Shown here: positions 17,762-26,876 of the stretch, in pieces
Layout of the letters: each line of letters starts with the position of its first letter
How positions within the stretch are numbered: position 1 is the first letter of the stretch
DNA from: Pseudomonas iranensis
GTDB taxonomy: Bacteria > Pseudomonadota > Gammaproteobacteria > Pseudomonadales > Pseudomonadaceae
Length of the DNA stretch: 64,000 nt
Assembly: GCF_014268585.2 (NCBI RefSeq)
Contig: NZ_CP077092.1
Coordinates: 5,493,501-5,557,500 of the forward strand
Direction: 5' to 3'
The notes under the pieces: generated by a model
What the model was told of the DNA's origin: nothing
Seen by the model: the letters and a program-made list of their open reading frames with translations, nothing else
The model's database searches: none
Made by a program: the position numbers and the translations under genes

Positions 17762-18478
17762 TTACACCACCATCGACACCGCCAACGGCAGGAACACCGC
17801 CGTGGCCACGCCCATCAGACTCATTGCCAGCGCGGCGAACGCGCCGCACTCGTCGTTTTCCTGCATCGCCACCGCCGTGCCGACCGCATGCGCGGTCATG
17901 CCCAGCGCCATGCCGCGCGCTTCGGGGCTGTGCACGCCGAGGCGGGTCAGCAGCGCCGGGCCGAAGATCGCGCCAATCACCCCGGTGATCAGCACGAACA
18001 CCGCGGCCAGCGCCGCCACGCCGCCGATCTGCTCGGCGACCAGCATGGCGATTGGCGAGGTCACCGATTTCGGCGCCATGGTCATCAGGATCATGTGATC
18101 GGCACCGAACCACCAGCCCAGCGCCACACCCATGCCCGTTGCGACCACCCCGCCTATCACCAGCGTAGTAAAAATCGGCCAGAACAATTGGCGAATGCGC
18201 CGCAGATTCAAATACAGCGGTACCGCCAGCGCCACCGTGGCCGGCCCCAGCAGAATGCTGAGGATCTCGGTGCTCTTGCGGTACTCCGCGTAAGTCAGGC
18301 CGCAGCCGACGAGCACACCGATCACCAACAACATGGAGACCAGCACCGGTTGCAGAAAGATCCAGCGGGTTTTCTCGAACGCCGCCAGCACCAGTTGATA
18401 GGCGCCGAGGGTGATGCCGATGCCGAACAGCGGATGATGAATCACCGACGCCCACGCGCCTTGCCAGTCAAACAGCAT
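17762..18478 (-). CDS. LrgB/CidB family membrane protein
   Basis: A 238-aa integral membrane protein of the LrgB/CidB family, which with LrgA/CidA modulates murein hydrolase activity and autolysis and may export small metabolites. Recognition is from KSVTSPIAMLVAEQIGG, LTRLGVHSPEARGMALGM, AHAVGTAVAMQENDE and several hydrophobic helices. Its ATG overlaps the stop of the CidA-like gene as TGATG, so the two are translationally coupled. Family knowledge supports a role in controlled lysis or carboxylate transport; the sequence does not distinguish these. Confidence 0.92.
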   Translation of the reverse strand: MLFDWQGAWASVIHHPLFGIGITLGAYQLVLAAFEKTRWIFLQPVLVSMLLVIGVLVGCGLTYAEYRKSTEILSILLGPATVALAVPLYLNLRRIRQLFWPIFTTLVIGGVVATGMGVALGWWFGADHMILMTMAPKSVTSPIAMLVAEQIGGVAALAAVFVLITGVIGAIFGPALLTRLGVHSPEARGMALGMTAHAVGTAVAMQENDECGAFAALAMSLMGVATAVFLPLAVSMVV

Positions 18479-18840
18479 CAGGACTCCTCCGCCGGCGGCG
18501 CGTGACGTTTGACCAGCCGCTGCATGAGCACGCCGGCAAACGCCATCGACAGGATCAGCGAGACCACTAGCGCGCCGACAATCGCCCAGAAATCCGCAGC
18601 AATCGCCGTGGCATACACCATCACGCCCACTGCCGGCGGCACCAGCAGCAACGGCAGATAACGCAGCAGACTGCCCGCTGCCTGATTCAACGGCTCGCCG
18701 ACTTCACCGCGAATGATCAGGAACACCAGCAACAGCAGCAGCCCGATGATCGGCCCCGGCAATATCGGCAACAGCAAATGATTGAGCGCGGTGCCGAGCA
18801 ATTGGAACAGCACCAGCAGGGTCAGGCCACGTAACAACAT
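18478..18840 (-). CDS. CidA/LrgA family holin-like protein
   Basis: A 120-aa protein with four predicted membrane helices. LLLPILPGPIIGLLLLLVFL and LLLVPPAVGVMVY are the CidA/LrgA signatures, and the C-terminus is charged and cytoplasmic-looking (RLVKRHAPPAEES), as in holins. It is the first gene of a three-gene operon with the CidB-like protein and the Lon-N protein. No LysR-type regulator is adjacent, unlike the Staphylococcus cid locus. The promoter should be upstream of 18840. Confidence 0.93.
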   Translation of the reverse strand: MLLRGLTLLVLFQLLGTALNHLLLPILPGPIIGLLLLLVFLIIRGEVGEPLNQAAGSLLRYLPLLLVPPAVGVMVYATAIAADFWAIVGALVVSLILSMAFAGVLMQRLVKRHAPPAEES

Positions 18841-19034
18841 CTGACATCTCCGTCTTCCATTTTCAGCCAGCAGGGGCTCGGCATTATAAGCATGCCGGCG
18901 CTATGGACCGGCATTCGCCAAAAGCATGGTCGGTTGACCTGAGCAAATCGCCATGATGATCTACAGTGGTTCGCAGGCCGGTCAAATCCGCCCCCTGAAA
19001 AACTATAAAACCGATGAACCCAAGGAGAGTCTCA

Positions 19035-19490
19035 ATGCCCTATGTTCCCGTTGCAGAGCTCAAAGATTATGTCGGCAAGGAACTTGGACGTTCCGAATGG
19101 CTCACCATCGATCAGGAGCGCATCAACCTGTTCGCCGAAGCCACCGGTGATTTTCAGTTCATTCACGTCGATCCGGTCAAGGCTGCGCAAACGCCGTTTG
19201 GCAGCACGATTGCCCATGGTTTCCTGTCGCTGTCGCTGATGCCGAAACTGATGGAAGACATCCTCGTGCTGCCCGAAGGCGTGAAGATGGTCGTCAACTA
19301 TGGCCTGGACAGCGTGCGTTTCATCCAGCCGGTCAAGGTCAACTCGAAAGTCCGACTGAAGGTCGACATGGTCGAAGTCACCGAGAAAAAACCCGGCCAG
19401 TGGTTGCTCAAGGCTACCGCGACACTGGAGATAGAAGGCTCGGACAAACCGGCCTACATCGCCGAGCCGCTGTCACTCTGCTTCGTCTGA
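19035..19490 (+). CDS. MaoC-like hotdog dehydratase
   Basis: A single-domain MaoC/(R)-specific enoyl-CoA hydratase-like protein of 151 aa. The active-site region reads FAEATGDFQFIHVDPVKAAQTPFGSTIAHGFLSLSLMP, with the Asp-x5-His hydratase motif (DFQFIHVD) conserved, so hydration of a (2E)-enoyl-CoA to (3R)-hydroxyacyl-CoA is likely. ATG 19035 follows AAGGAG; the frame extends seven codons upstream without an RBS. It stands alone. In pseudomonads such proteins supply monomers for polyhydroxyalkanoate or act in fatty-acid metabolism; substrate length cannot be judged here. Confidence 0.9.
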   Translation: MPYVPVAELKDYVGKELGRSEWLTIDQERINLFAEATGDFQFIHVDPVKAAQTPFGSTIAHGFLSLSLMPKLMEDILVLPEGVKMVVNYGLDSVRFIQPVKVNSKVRLKVDMVEVTEKKPGQWLLKATATLEIEGSDKPAYIAEPLSLCFV

Positions 19491-19592
19491 TCATCCCGGA
19501 TGCGAAGCAGCGCACGCTGTTTCGCGTCACGTCTGTATATATGCGACGCATAGCTGCGGCATACTCGGTCGCCTAATTGCCCGGATCCTGCT

Positions 19593-21320
19593 ATGCGCTC
19601 AATCGCTCGACTTGCACCCCTTGCCCTGACCCTGATGCTCACCGCTTGCGGCGACGGCGAATCGCTGTTGCCGCCGGATGCGCGCCTGCCCGATGGCGGT
19701 CGCTATCGCGGTGAACTGGTCGACGGCTTGCTGCAAGGTCAGGGCCGCGTCGACTACCCCAACGGCAGCTGGTACGCCGGGGAGTTCGACAAGGGTCAGT
19801 GGCACGGGCAGGGCGAATGGCATGGCAGCAACGGCGAGGTCTATCGCGGCCAGTTCCAGCAAGGGCTGTTCGATGGTCAGGGCAGCCTGAGCACCAATGC
19901 CAGCAGTTATACCGGTGGTTTCAAGCAGGGCCGGCGCGATGGCGAAGGCACGCTGAAAGAAAACGGCATGACCTATCGCGGCGAGTTCAAGGCTGACCAG
20001 TATTCCGGCCTCGGCCGCCTGGAAATGGACGACGGCAGCTCCTATCAAGGCCAGTTCGCCCACGGCAAACCCAACGGCGAAGGCCAGCGCGGCGATGCCA
20101 GCGGCAATTCGTTCAGCGGGCATTTCGTCAACGGTCAACTGGAAGGCAACGGCACCTACAACAGCGCCGACGGCGATATCTACGCCGGCGGCTTCAAGAA
20201 CAATCAACTGCACGGCAAGGGCCGCTACGAGAACGCCGACGGCGACGTCTGGCTCGGCCAGTTCAAGGAAGGCGCGCTGACCGGCAAGGGCGAATTGATC
20301 GGCGCGGATGGCAGCCATTACATCGGTGTGTTCAATGACTGGCGCTTCACCGGTCAGGGCCGCTTGAACCTGGCCGATGGCAGCTTCTACATCGGCGGCT
20401 TCGACAACGACAGCTATTCAGGACGCGGCACGCTGGTGCTGACCGATGGCAGCGTGCTCAGCGGCACCTGGATCAACGGCCAACGCGTGCGCGACGCCGA
20501 CGGCAAGTTGCTGCCCGACACTCTCGAACTCGGTTTGCTCGCCCAGGGTCGGTTGCTGGACGACGCACTGGCGGCGATTCCCGCTTCGACTCCGGCAGTC
20601 GAGTTGTACACCCTGACCCTCGGCGGCGACGGCAAGCAAAGCGTGTTCCTGCGTGAATCCGACTACGTCGCCAACATGCTCAACACGCGCTTCGGCGCTT
20701 TCGGCCAGATTCGTCTGGTCAATCATCGCGATCATCTCGGCGACCGACCGATGGCCACCCGGGAAAACCTGCGCCGCGCCGCGCAAGCCCTTGCCGAACG
20801 CAGCGGGCCGGAAGATCTGCTGTTCATTTATCTGACCAGCCACGGCACCGCCGAGCACGAACTGGTGCTCGATCAGCCGCGCATGGAACTGGCCGACCTG
20901 CCCGCCGATGAGCTCGCCGCCGTGCTCGCGCCGCTGAAGCATCGCGACAAGGTCATCGTGATTTCTTCGTGCTATTCCGGCGGCTTCATCCCGGCGCTGA
21001 AAGACGAACGCACGCTGATCATGACCGCCTCACGCGCGGATCGGGTGTCGTTCGGTTGCTCGGAAGAAGCCAACTTCACCTACTTCGGCGATGCGCTGTT
21101 CGCCCAGGCGCTGAACCAGACTGATGATCTGGAGCAGGCATTCAAACTGGCCAAGGCCACCGTCGCCGAGCGCGAACTGGCCGACGGTTTTGAAGCCTCG
21201 GAGCCGCAGATCTGGGCGCCGAAAACCGTGCTGTCGCACTGGCAACTGCTACGAAAACAGCAAGCACGCAAAGCTTTGCAAAGCAGCGCATTGAACGACG
21301 CGGCGAAAAAAGGCAACTAA
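19593..21320 (+). CDS. Lipoprotein with MORN repeats fused to a C13 (legumain/caspase-like) peptidase
   Basis: A 575-aa protein with a lipoprotein signal (MRSIARLAPLALTLMLTACG). Residues ~30-300 comprise 11-12 tandem MORN repeats of about 23 aa, of the pattern YxGxFxxGxxxGxGxxxxxxG. Residues ~330-560 form a C13-type peptidase domain with the His of LTSHGTAEHE (His417) and the Cys of ISSCYSGGF (Cys460). The 43-residue His-Cys spacing suits the legumain/gingipain/caspase clan CD dyad. It is probably periplasmic and membrane-anchored. MORN repeats bind lipids or proteins in other systems; the substrate here is unknown. It stands in a two-gene plus-strand group with the oxidoreductase downstream. 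Confidence 0.85.
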   Translation: MRSIARLAPLALTLMLTACGDGESLLPPDARLPDGGRYRGELVDGLLQGQGRVDYPNGSWYAGEFDKGQWHGQGEWHGSNGEVYRGQFQQGLFDGQGSLSTNASSYTGGFKQGRRDGEGTLKENGMTYRGEFKADQYSGLGRLEMDDGSSYQGQFAHGKPNGEGQRGDASGNSFSGHFVNGQLEGNGTYNSADGDIYAGGFKNNQLHGKGRYENADGDVWLGQFKEGALTGKGELIGADGSHYIGVFNDWRFTGQGRLNLADGSFYIGGFDNDSYSGRGTLVLTDGSVLSGTWINGQRVRDADGKLLPDTLELGLLAQGRLLDDALAAIPASTPAVELYTLTLGGDGKQSVFLRESDYVANMLNTRFGAFGQIRLVNHRDHLGDRPMATRENLRRAAQALAERSGPEDLLFIYLTSHGTAEHELVLDQPRMELADLPADELAAVLAPLKHRDKVIVISSCYSGGFIPALKDERTLIMTASRADRVSFGCSEEANFTYFGDALFAQALNQTDDLEQAFKLAKATVAERELADGFEASEPQIWAPKTVLSHWQLLRKQQARKALQSSALNDAAKKGN

Positions 21321-21347
21321 GCTGAACAGTATCAAGGGAGAGACACT

Positions 21348-21989
21348 ATGTACTTGACGCCTCAGCACGTATTGCTTGCCGGAGCCACCGGACTGACCGG
21401 TGAACATCTGCTCGACCGTTTGCTCAACGAGCCAACCATTACCCGTGTCCTCGCCCCTTCACGCCGGCCGCTGGCCGAGCATCCGCACCTGGAAAATCCG
21501 GTCGGCGACCCGCAGGCGTTTCTGCCGCAGCTCAGTGGCCGGGTCGATATCGCCTACTGCTGCCTCGGCACCACGATCAAACAGGCCGGCTCCGAAGAAG
21601 CCTTTCGCGCAGTGGATCTGGACATGGTTGTGGCGTTCGCCAAGCGCGCGCGGGAGATGGGCGCGCGGCACCTGATCGTGATCAGCGCAATCGGCGCCGA
21701 TCCGAACTCCTCGGTGTTCTACAACCGGGTCAAGGGTGAAATGGAACAGGCCCTGCGCGCGCAGAACTGGCCGCAGCTGACCATTTGCCGACCTTCGCTG
21801 TTACTCGGCGAACGCACCGAACCGCGTCTGGTCGAGCAACTCGCCGGGCCGTTGTCGAAGCTGATTCCGGGCAAATACCACGGCATCGAAGCGTGCCAGT
21901 TGGCCCGAGCGATGTGGCGCCTGGCGCTGGAAGAACAGGATGGAGTGCGGGTGATCGAGTCGGATGAGCTGCGCAAGTTAGGCAAATAA
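21348..21989 (+). CDS. NAD(P)-binding Rossmann oxidoreductase (HTATIP2-like)
   Basis: A 213-aa atypical short-chain dehydrogenase. The N-terminal dinucleotide-binding motif is [60 protein letters not shown] and [11 protein letters not shown] match the HTATIP2/TIP30-like NAD(P)H-binding family. No substrate is known for the bacterial members. AGGGAG lies 9 bases before the ATG, and the gene is 27 bp after the MORN-C13 gene, so the pair may be co-transcribed. A paired repeat element follows at 22002. Confidence 0.88.
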   Translation: MYLTPQHVLLAGATGLTGEHLLDRLLNEPTITRVLAPSRRPLAEHPHLENPVGDPQAFLPQLSGRVDIAYCCLGTTIKQAGSEEAFRAVDLDMVVAFAKRAREMGARHLIVISAIGADPNSSVFYNRVKGEMEQALRAQNWPQLTICRPSLLLGERTEPRLVEQLAGPLSKLIPGKYHGIEACQLARAMWRLALEEQDGVRVIESDELRKLGK

Positions 21990-22001
21990 TGCCGGGACTT
22001 T

Positions 22002-22104
22002 GTGGTGAGGGGGTTTATCCCCGTTCGGCTGCGCAGCAGTCGTCGCTTTTACAATTTTTTGGGGGGGCGCTTCGCACCCCAGCGGGGATAAATCCCCTCG
22101 CCAC
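22002..22104. repeat. Inverted-repeat element, GGGGATTTATCCCC family
   Basis: GTGGTGAGGGGGTTTATCC (22002-22020) is matched by an inverted copy ending CGCCAC at 22104. The core GGGG-x-TTTATCCCC occurs at both ends, and a smaller hairpin (GGGGGCGCTTCGCACCCC) lies inside. The arrangement is that of a paired REP of a second Pseudomonas family. It lies between two convergent genes and may also serve as a bidirectional terminator. Confidence 0.8.
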
Positions 22105-22121
22105 AGAGGTTGTGCGACCCC

Positions 22122-22406
22122 CTACAATCCACCAGTCGCTTGAAAACCTACGCCAATCACGGTGAGCAACGACAACGGCAACAACAGCGTGTCGAGCAAC
22201 GCGCTGGCCGGCAGGTCCACGCCCGGGTGACTCGGCGCCTCGGCACCGAACCGATCCATCGCGCAACATCCACCATTCATTGCGTACAAATCCAGCCGCG
22301 TGCCGGCGTACACCACCGGTGCGCCGGGTTTGGCTGCATCCAGCGTGCGCACGGTAGCGCATCCAGCCAATTGCAGCGCCAGCACAAGCACCAGCAGCTT
22401 ATTCAT
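22122..22406 (-). CDS. YceK/YidQ-family lipoprotein
   Basis: A 94-aa lipoprotein with lipobox LAGC at Cys16. The mature part [14 protein letters not shown] and [16 protein letters not shown] is the YceK/YidQ (DUF1375) pattern. The function is unknown in the family; it should be anchored in the outer or inner membrane facing the periplasm. The start overlaps the 3' end of ubiX by 8 bp, so it is the distal gene of mpl-ubiX-this. Confidence 0.88.
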   Translation of the reverse strand: MNKLLVLVLALQLAGCATVRTLDAAKPGAPVVYAGTRLDLYAMNGGCCAMDRFGAEAPSHPGVDLPASALLDTLLLPLSLLTVIGVGFQATGGL

Positions 22407-23046
22407 CGCTGCTCAGGTGATGCTCGCCCCAACGCGGCAGCATGTCCTGCGGGATGCCGAGCAGATTGAGGATCCGCGCCACAACGAAGTCGATCAGGTC
22501 ATCGATGGTCTGCGGCTGGTGATAGAAGCCCGGCGAGGCCGGCAGAATCGTCACGCCCAGATTCGACAGCTTGAGCATGTGCTCCAGATGAATGCTTGAG
22601 TACGGCGCCTCGCGCGGCACCAGAATCAACTGACGGCGCTCTTTCAGGGTGACGTCCGCCGCGCGTTCGATCAGGTTGTTGCAGGCGCCGGTGGCAATCG
22701 CCGACAGCGTGCCGGTCGAACACGGCACCACCACCATGGCTGCCGGCGCGCCGGAGCCGGAGGCTACCGGCGACATCCAGTCTTCCTTGCCGTACACGCG
22801 AATCTGCCCGGCTGCGGCGCCGGTGTATTCGGTGAGAAACGCTTGCATCATCTGCGGTTTGTTCGGCAACGACACGTCGGTCTCGGTGGCCATCACCAAT
22901 TGCGCAGCCTTGGAGATCAGGAAGTGCACTTCGCGATCTTCGCGCACCAGGCAATCGAGCAGGCGCAAACCGTACTGCGCGCCCGAGGCGCCGGTCATCG
23001 CCAGGGTGATGCGTTCCGGACCGCCGGCCTGGGAAAAAGTATTCAT
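22399..23046 (-). CDS. ubiX: UbiX, flavin prenyltransferase
   Basis: UbiX joins a dimethylallyl group to FMN to make prenyl-FMN, the cofactor of the UbiD decarboxylase in ubiquinone synthesis. The 215-aa protein shows [45 protein letters not shown] and [19 protein letters not shown], all UbiX signatures. ATG 23046 overlaps the mpl stop as ATGA, and this start matches family length; the frame runs on upstream into mpl. The mpl-ubiX order is shared with PAO1. Confidence 0.95.
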   Translation of the reverse strand: MNTFSQAGGPERITLAMTGASGAQYGLRLLDCLVREDREVHFLISKAAQLVMATETDVSLPNKPQMMQAFLTEYTGAAAGQIRVYGKEDWMSPVASGSGAPAAMVVVPCSTGTLSAIATGACNNLIERAADVTLKERRQLILVPREAPYSSIHLEHMLKLSNLGVTILPASPGFYHQPQTIDDLIDFVVARILNLLGIPQDMLPRWGEHHLSSDE

Positions 23047-24392
23047 TGCAGCGCCTCGGCAAGCTTGCCGTGCAGGCCGCCGAAGCCGCCGTTGCTCATG
23101 ATCACCACGTGAGTACCGGGCTGCGCCTGGCTCTTCACACGCTCGATGATGCCTTCCAGGGAATCGCTGACGATGGACGGCACGGTGCACAACGCTGCGG
23201 TGGCGCCGAGGTCCCAGCCGAGGTTGGCCGGGGCATACCAGATCACCTGATCGGCATCGACCACACTGTCCGGCAAACCGTCACGGTGGGCGCCGAGCTT
23301 CATCGAATTGGAGCGCGGCTCGATGATCGCAATCAGTGGCGCGTCGCCGATGCGTTTGCGCAGGCCGTCGAGGGTGGTAGCGATGGCGGTCGGGTGATGA
23401 GCGAAGTCGTCGTAAATGGTGATGCCGCGCACCTCGGCGACTTTCTCCATACGCCGTTTGACGTTCTTGAACGCGCTCAACCCGGCGATGCCCATCGATG
23501 GCACCACGCCAACGTGACGCGCGGCGGCCAGAGCAGCCAAGGCGTTGGCGACGTTGTGTTGACCGGTCAATTCCCACTCGACTGTGCCCTGGGACACGCC
23601 TTCGAACATTACTTCGAACGCCGAGCCGTCCTCGCTCAGTAGTTTGACCTGCCACTGACCGCCGGCGCCGGTGGTTTGCACCGGGGTCCAGCAACCCATC
23701 TCGATCACGCGCTGCAACGCTGGCTCGGTGGTCGGGTGGATGACCAGACCTTCGCTCGGAATGGTGCGCACCAAGTGGTGGAACTGACGTTCGATGGCCG
23801 GCAGATCAGGGAAGATGTCGGCGTGATCGAACTCAAGGTTATTCAGGATCGCGGTGCGCGGACGGTAGTGGACGAACTTCGAGCGCTTGTCGAAGAAGGC
23901 GCTGTCGTATTCGTCAGCCTCAATCACAAAAAACGGCGTACCGCCCAGGCGCGCCGATACCGAGAAATTCTGCGGCACGCCGCCGATGAGGAAACCCGGG
24001 CTCATGCCGGCATGCTCCAGCACCCAGGCGAGCATGCTGCTGGTGGTGGTCTTGCCGTGCGTACCGGCCACGGCCAGCACCCAGCGCCCTTGCAGCACGT
24101 GGTCAGCCAGCCACTGGGGGCCGGAGACGTACGGCAGGCCTTTGTTCAGCACATATTCCACCGCCGGGTTGCCACGGGACATGGCATTGCCGATCACCAC
24201 CAGATCCGGCGCCGGATCGAGCTGTGCCGGGTCATAACCCTGCGTCAGCTGAATGCCCTGGGCCTCGAGCTGCGTGCTCATCGGCGGATAGACGTTGGCG
24301 TCGGAGCCGGTGACGTGATGGCCCAGCTCTTTGGCCAACACCGCCATCGAGCCCATGAAAGTCCCGCAGATACCCAGAATATGAATGTGCAT
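23043..24392 (-). CDS. mpl: UDP-MurNAc:L-Ala-gamma-D-Glu-meso-DAP ligase (murein peptide recycling)
   Basis: Mpl re-attaches the recycled tripeptide to UDP-MurNAc, bypassing MurC/D/E. The 449-aa Mur ligase starts [25 protein letters not shown], with the ATP-binding loop [12 protein letters not shown] near residue 110 and [15 protein letters not shown] further on, typical of Mpl rather than MurC. The start at ATG 24392 rests on the family N-terminus; the frame is open 18 codons further. Translation is coupled to ubiX. Confidence 0.96.
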   Translation of the reverse strand: MHIHILGICGTFMGSMAVLAKELGHHVTGSDANVYPPMSTQLEAQGIQLTQGYDPAQLDPAPDLVVIGNAMSRGNPAVEYVLNKGLPYVSGPQWLADHVLQGRWVLAVAGTHGKTTTSSMLAWVLEHAGMSPGFLIGGVPQNFSVSARLGGTPFFVIEADEYDSAFFDKRSKFVHYRPRTAILNNLEFDHADIFPDLPAIERQFHHLVRTIPSEGLVIHPTTEPALQRVIEMGCWTPVQTTGAGGQWQVKLLSEDGSAFEVMFEGVSQGTVEWELTGQHNVANALAALAAARHVGVVPSMGIAGLSAFKNVKRRMEKVAEVRGITIYDDFAHHPTAIATTLDGLRKRIGDAPLIAIIEPRSNSMKLGAHRDGLPDSVVDADQVIWYAPANLGWDLGATAALCTVPSIVSDSLEGIIERVKSQAQPGTHVVIMSNGGFGGLHGKLAEALQ

Positions 24393-24507
24393 AGTCGACC
24401 TCGTAAAACATGGCCGCAGGTTAGCGTAGGGAGGGGGAAATGGCACTCTTTAGCTGAAGTCTGCGCACGGGTAGGCCGCTACATCTCGGGTTCGTTTTTC
24501 GACCGCA

Positions 24508-24657
24508 GCCCCTCACCCCAGCCCTCTCCCAAGGGAGAGGGCGCCGATCTGCGCTGCGTTCAAATTGTGAGTTCGCCTCAATATTTCAGACTGGCGACTT
24601 ACGCTCATTCAACGCGGTCGGTCCCCTCTCCCTCTGGGAGAGGGCCAGGGTGAGGGC
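24508..24657. repeat. Paired CCCTCTCCC repeat element
   Basis: CCCTCACCCCAGCCCTCTCCC followed by GGGAGAGGG (24508-24541) is repeated in inverted form at 24622-24656 (TCCCCTCTCCC, GGGAGAGGG, CCAGGGTGAGGG). A single related unit lies at 35333-35368. It fills the gap between mpl and eatR, downstream of eatR, and its stems could terminate eatR transcription. Confidence 0.8.
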
Positions 24658-24660
24658 CTT

Positions 24661-26574
24661 CTAGCTGACACGCCGTTCAATTCCATGCTTGCGCAGCTTC
24701 CTGTACAGCGTATTGCGGCTGATGCCCAGTTGCTCAGCGGTACGGGTCATATGCCAGTGCGTTAGCTCCAGCGCACTGAGCAAGGCCAGTCGTTCGGCAT
24801 CTTCCAGTGGCTGCGCGCAAGGCTCCGCCGCCACCACCACCGGCCGCGCCTGTCGAATCATCCCCGGCAAATCCCCAACCGCGACCCGCCCGCCATCACA
24901 CAACGCCGCCAGGGTGCGCAGGACATTGCGCAACTGCCGCACATTGCCCGGCCAGTTGAATGCGAGCAACGCCTGCCGCGCCGGTTCGTCGATCAGAATA
25001 GTTTCGCCCCCTGCCTCCTCGGCCAAGAGAAAATCCAGCAACTGCGATTTATCACTGCGCTCGCGCAACGCCGGCAACGCCACTTCCAGCCCGTTCAAGC
25101 GGTAATACAGGTCTTCACGGAAACTGCCGTCCTCGACCCGCTCGAGCAAATTGCGGTGCGTCGCACTGATGATGCGCACGTCTACCGCTTGCGGCTCGCC
25201 GCCAATCGGCACCACTTGTCGATCTTCCAGCACACGCAGCAAGCGCGTCTGCAACGCCAAGGGCATGTCGCCGATTTCGTCGAGGAACAAGGTGCCGCCA
25301 TCGGCCTGTTGCAGCTTGCCGCGCATGCCGTCCTTGCGCGCGCCGGTGAAGCTGCCGCCGCGATAGCCGAACAGTTCGCTCTCGATCAGGCTTTCCGGAA
25401 TGGCCGCGCAATTGAGGGCGACGAAAGCATTGCCGCAGCGCTGGCTGGCCTGGTGCACAGCCTTGGCGAACGCCTCCTTGCCCGAGCCGGTTTCGCCGTT
25501 GATCAACAGCGGCACGTCGCGCTCGAACACGCGCAGGGCTTTGCGAAATTCCGCCTGCAAAGCTTCATCGCCGAGACAGATACCGGACAGGCCTGGGGCG
25601 GGCGCAGCGATTGGCGTTGGAACAACGGCTGTCGGTTTGCGCGATTCGCCGCGCAACACCGCGAACAGATGCCGGCCATCACGGGTGCGCAGCGGCCAAC
25701 TGGCGCTGGCGTTGGCACTCGCCCGCCCTAGCAGGTCATCCAGCGAACAATCGAAAAACGCTTCCACCGGTTTACCGAGCAAACCACCGCGAATATGCCC
25801 GAGCAGGTTCAGCGCACTCTGGTTGACTGCGCTGATCCGCCCTTCGCCGTCAAACGCCAGCAGCCCTTCGCTGAACAGGCCGACGGACTCGGCCTGCAGA
25901 TGGAAACGCAGCAACCACTGATTGTCGAAACAGCGCAGGAAGTAGCAGCTCTCGATCATCTTCGCCGACAGATTGACCAGCGCCATGGTGTGGAACTGGC
26001 TCTGCCGCGAGACGTCCGGCCGCGCCGAAGACACATCGAGTACCGCCAGCAATTCACCATGGGGATCGAACACCGGGCTCGCCGAGCAGGTCAGCCCGGT
26101 GTGGCGGCCGCGGAAATGCTCGTCCTGGTGAATGGTCAGCGCCTGACGCTCCACCAGGCAGGTACCGATGCCGTTGGTGCCTTCGCAGGCTTCGCTCCAG
26201 TCAGCGCCGAGCCAGAGACCGGCGCGCTCGAAAATCTTGCGTTCGGCCGGCGCGGTGACGCAATTGAGGATCACACCGCGCGCATCGGTCAGCAGCACCG
26301 CGTGGCCGGCGCCGGAGAGTTGCTGATGCAGGCTGCTCATCTCGGTGCCGGCGATTTGCAGCACTTGTTGCAGACGTTCGCGACTTTCCAGCACCCGGCC
26401 ATGCTCGAGCACGGTCGGCGCCATGGTCACAGAAGGATCGAGGTGATAGTCCTCAAGGCATCGCAGCCACGAACGGGCGATCGATGGATCGGCGCCGGGG
26501 CCGTGCAGATACGGTTTGCCCTGGGTGACGGTGAGAACCTGGCGGGCATGGCGACTCAAATGGTTGTCGTGCAT
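24661..26574 (-). CDS. eatR: Sigma-54-dependent activator of ethanolamine catabolism (EatR/AcoR type)
   Basis: A 637-aa enhancer-binding protein. Residues ~60-200 are an AcoR-like GAF sensor (EACEGTNGIGTCLVERQALTIHQDEHF), residues ~220-300 a PAS-like region, and residues ~330-560 the AAA+ domain with Walker A GETGSGKEAFA, the sigma-54 contact loop GSFTGA (Ser for the usual Ala) and Walker B GGTLFLDEIGD. The C-terminus is a Fis-type helix-turn-helix (MTRTAEQLGISRNTLYRKL). It is divergent from aldehyde dehydrogenase-eat-eutBC. The order mpl, regulator, dehydrogenase, permease, eutBC matches PAO1 PA4020-PA4025, where the regulator is EatR. Ethanolamine or acetaldehyde is the probable signal (inference). 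Confidence 0.9.
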   Translation of the reverse strand: MHDNHLSRHARQVLTVTQGKPYLHGPGADPSIARSWLRCLEDYHLDPSVTMAPTVLEHGRVLESRERLQQVLQIAGTEMSSLHQQLSGAGHAVLLTDARGVILNCVTAPAERKIFERAGLWLGADWSEACEGTNGIGTCLVERQALTIHQDEHFRGRHTGLTCSASPVFDPHGELLAVLDVSSARPDVSRQSQFHTMALVNLSAKMIESCYFLRCFDNQWLLRFHLQAESVGLFSEGLLAFDGEGRISAVNQSALNLLGHIRGGLLGKPVEAFFDCSLDDLLGRASANASASWPLRTRDGRHLFAVLRGESRKPTAVVPTPIAAPAPGLSGICLGDEALQAEFRKALRVFERDVPLLINGETGSGKEAFAKAVHQASQRCGNAFVALNCAAIPESLIESELFGYRGGSFTGARKDGMRGKLQQADGGTLFLDEIGDMPLALQTRLLRVLEDRQVVPIGGEPQAVDVRIISATHRNLLERVEDGSFREDLYYRLNGLEVALPALRERSDKSQLLDFLLAEEAGGETILIDEPARQALLAFNWPGNVRQLRNVLRTLAALCDGGRVAVGDLPGMIRQARPVVVAAEPCAQPLEDAERLALLSALELTHWHMTRTAEQLGISRNTLYRKLRKHGIERRVS

Positions 26575-26681
26575 TTCTTATTGTTCTCCCCGGGGCGCGA
26601 TGGCCCAAAGCATGAGGTGACGCCCAGCATCCTCCAGCGGCTCCGGCAATGCAATGCTGGCAAGACCGTCCGGTCACGGGC

Positions 26682-26732
26682 TGTGCCGCAACCGGTACAA
26701 ACTGTCACCCGCGCTGTACCGATACCGTCACA
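26682..26732. promoter_or_regulatory. Two inverted 18-bp elements, candidate EatR enhancer sites
   Basis: TGTGCCGCAACCGGTACA (26682-26699) and TGTACCGATACCGTCACA (26715-26732) both have the form TGT-N12-ACA. The reverse complement of the first matches the second at 14 of 18 positions, so one element is present twice in inverted orientation, with centres 33 bp (about three helical turns) apart. They lie 64-114 bp upstream of the -24/-12 promoter at 26796, a suitable place for enhancer binding by the adjacent activator. Confidence 0.6.
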
Positions 26733-26795
26733 GCGCCACTCCATTCGTCCGAGACAAACCGGCCAAGCCCTTGATTTGCCTGCTCTGCGCGGCAG

Positions 26796-26811
26796 TGGCC
26801 CGAGCCTTGCT
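26796..26811 (+). promoter_or_regulatory. Sigma-54 (-24/-12) promoter for the ethanolamine operon
   Basis: TGGCCCGAGCCTTGCT has GG and GC spaced exactly 12 bases apart and agrees with TGGCAC-N5-TTGCW except at one position. It is 65 bp upstream of the dehydrogenase ATG, on the strand of exaC-eat-eutBC, and its neighbour eatR encodes a sigma-54 activator. Confidence 0.8.
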
Positions 26812-26876
26812 CTACGCTTATAGCAAGCGCACTTGCGCGTTTCTCTAATAAGTACAAAGCCAAGGAGAACATCATC

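Larger units (their letters stand above)
26575..26876. other. Divergent regulatory region between eatR and the ethanolamine genes
   Basis: This 302-bp region has no gene. It contains the paired TGT-N12-ACA elements (26682-26732) and the sigma-54 promoter (26796-26811). A sigma-70 promoter for eatR is presumably here too, but I cannot pick one out. An AAGGAG ribosome-binding site precedes the dehydrogenase ATG at 26877. Confidence 0.8.
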
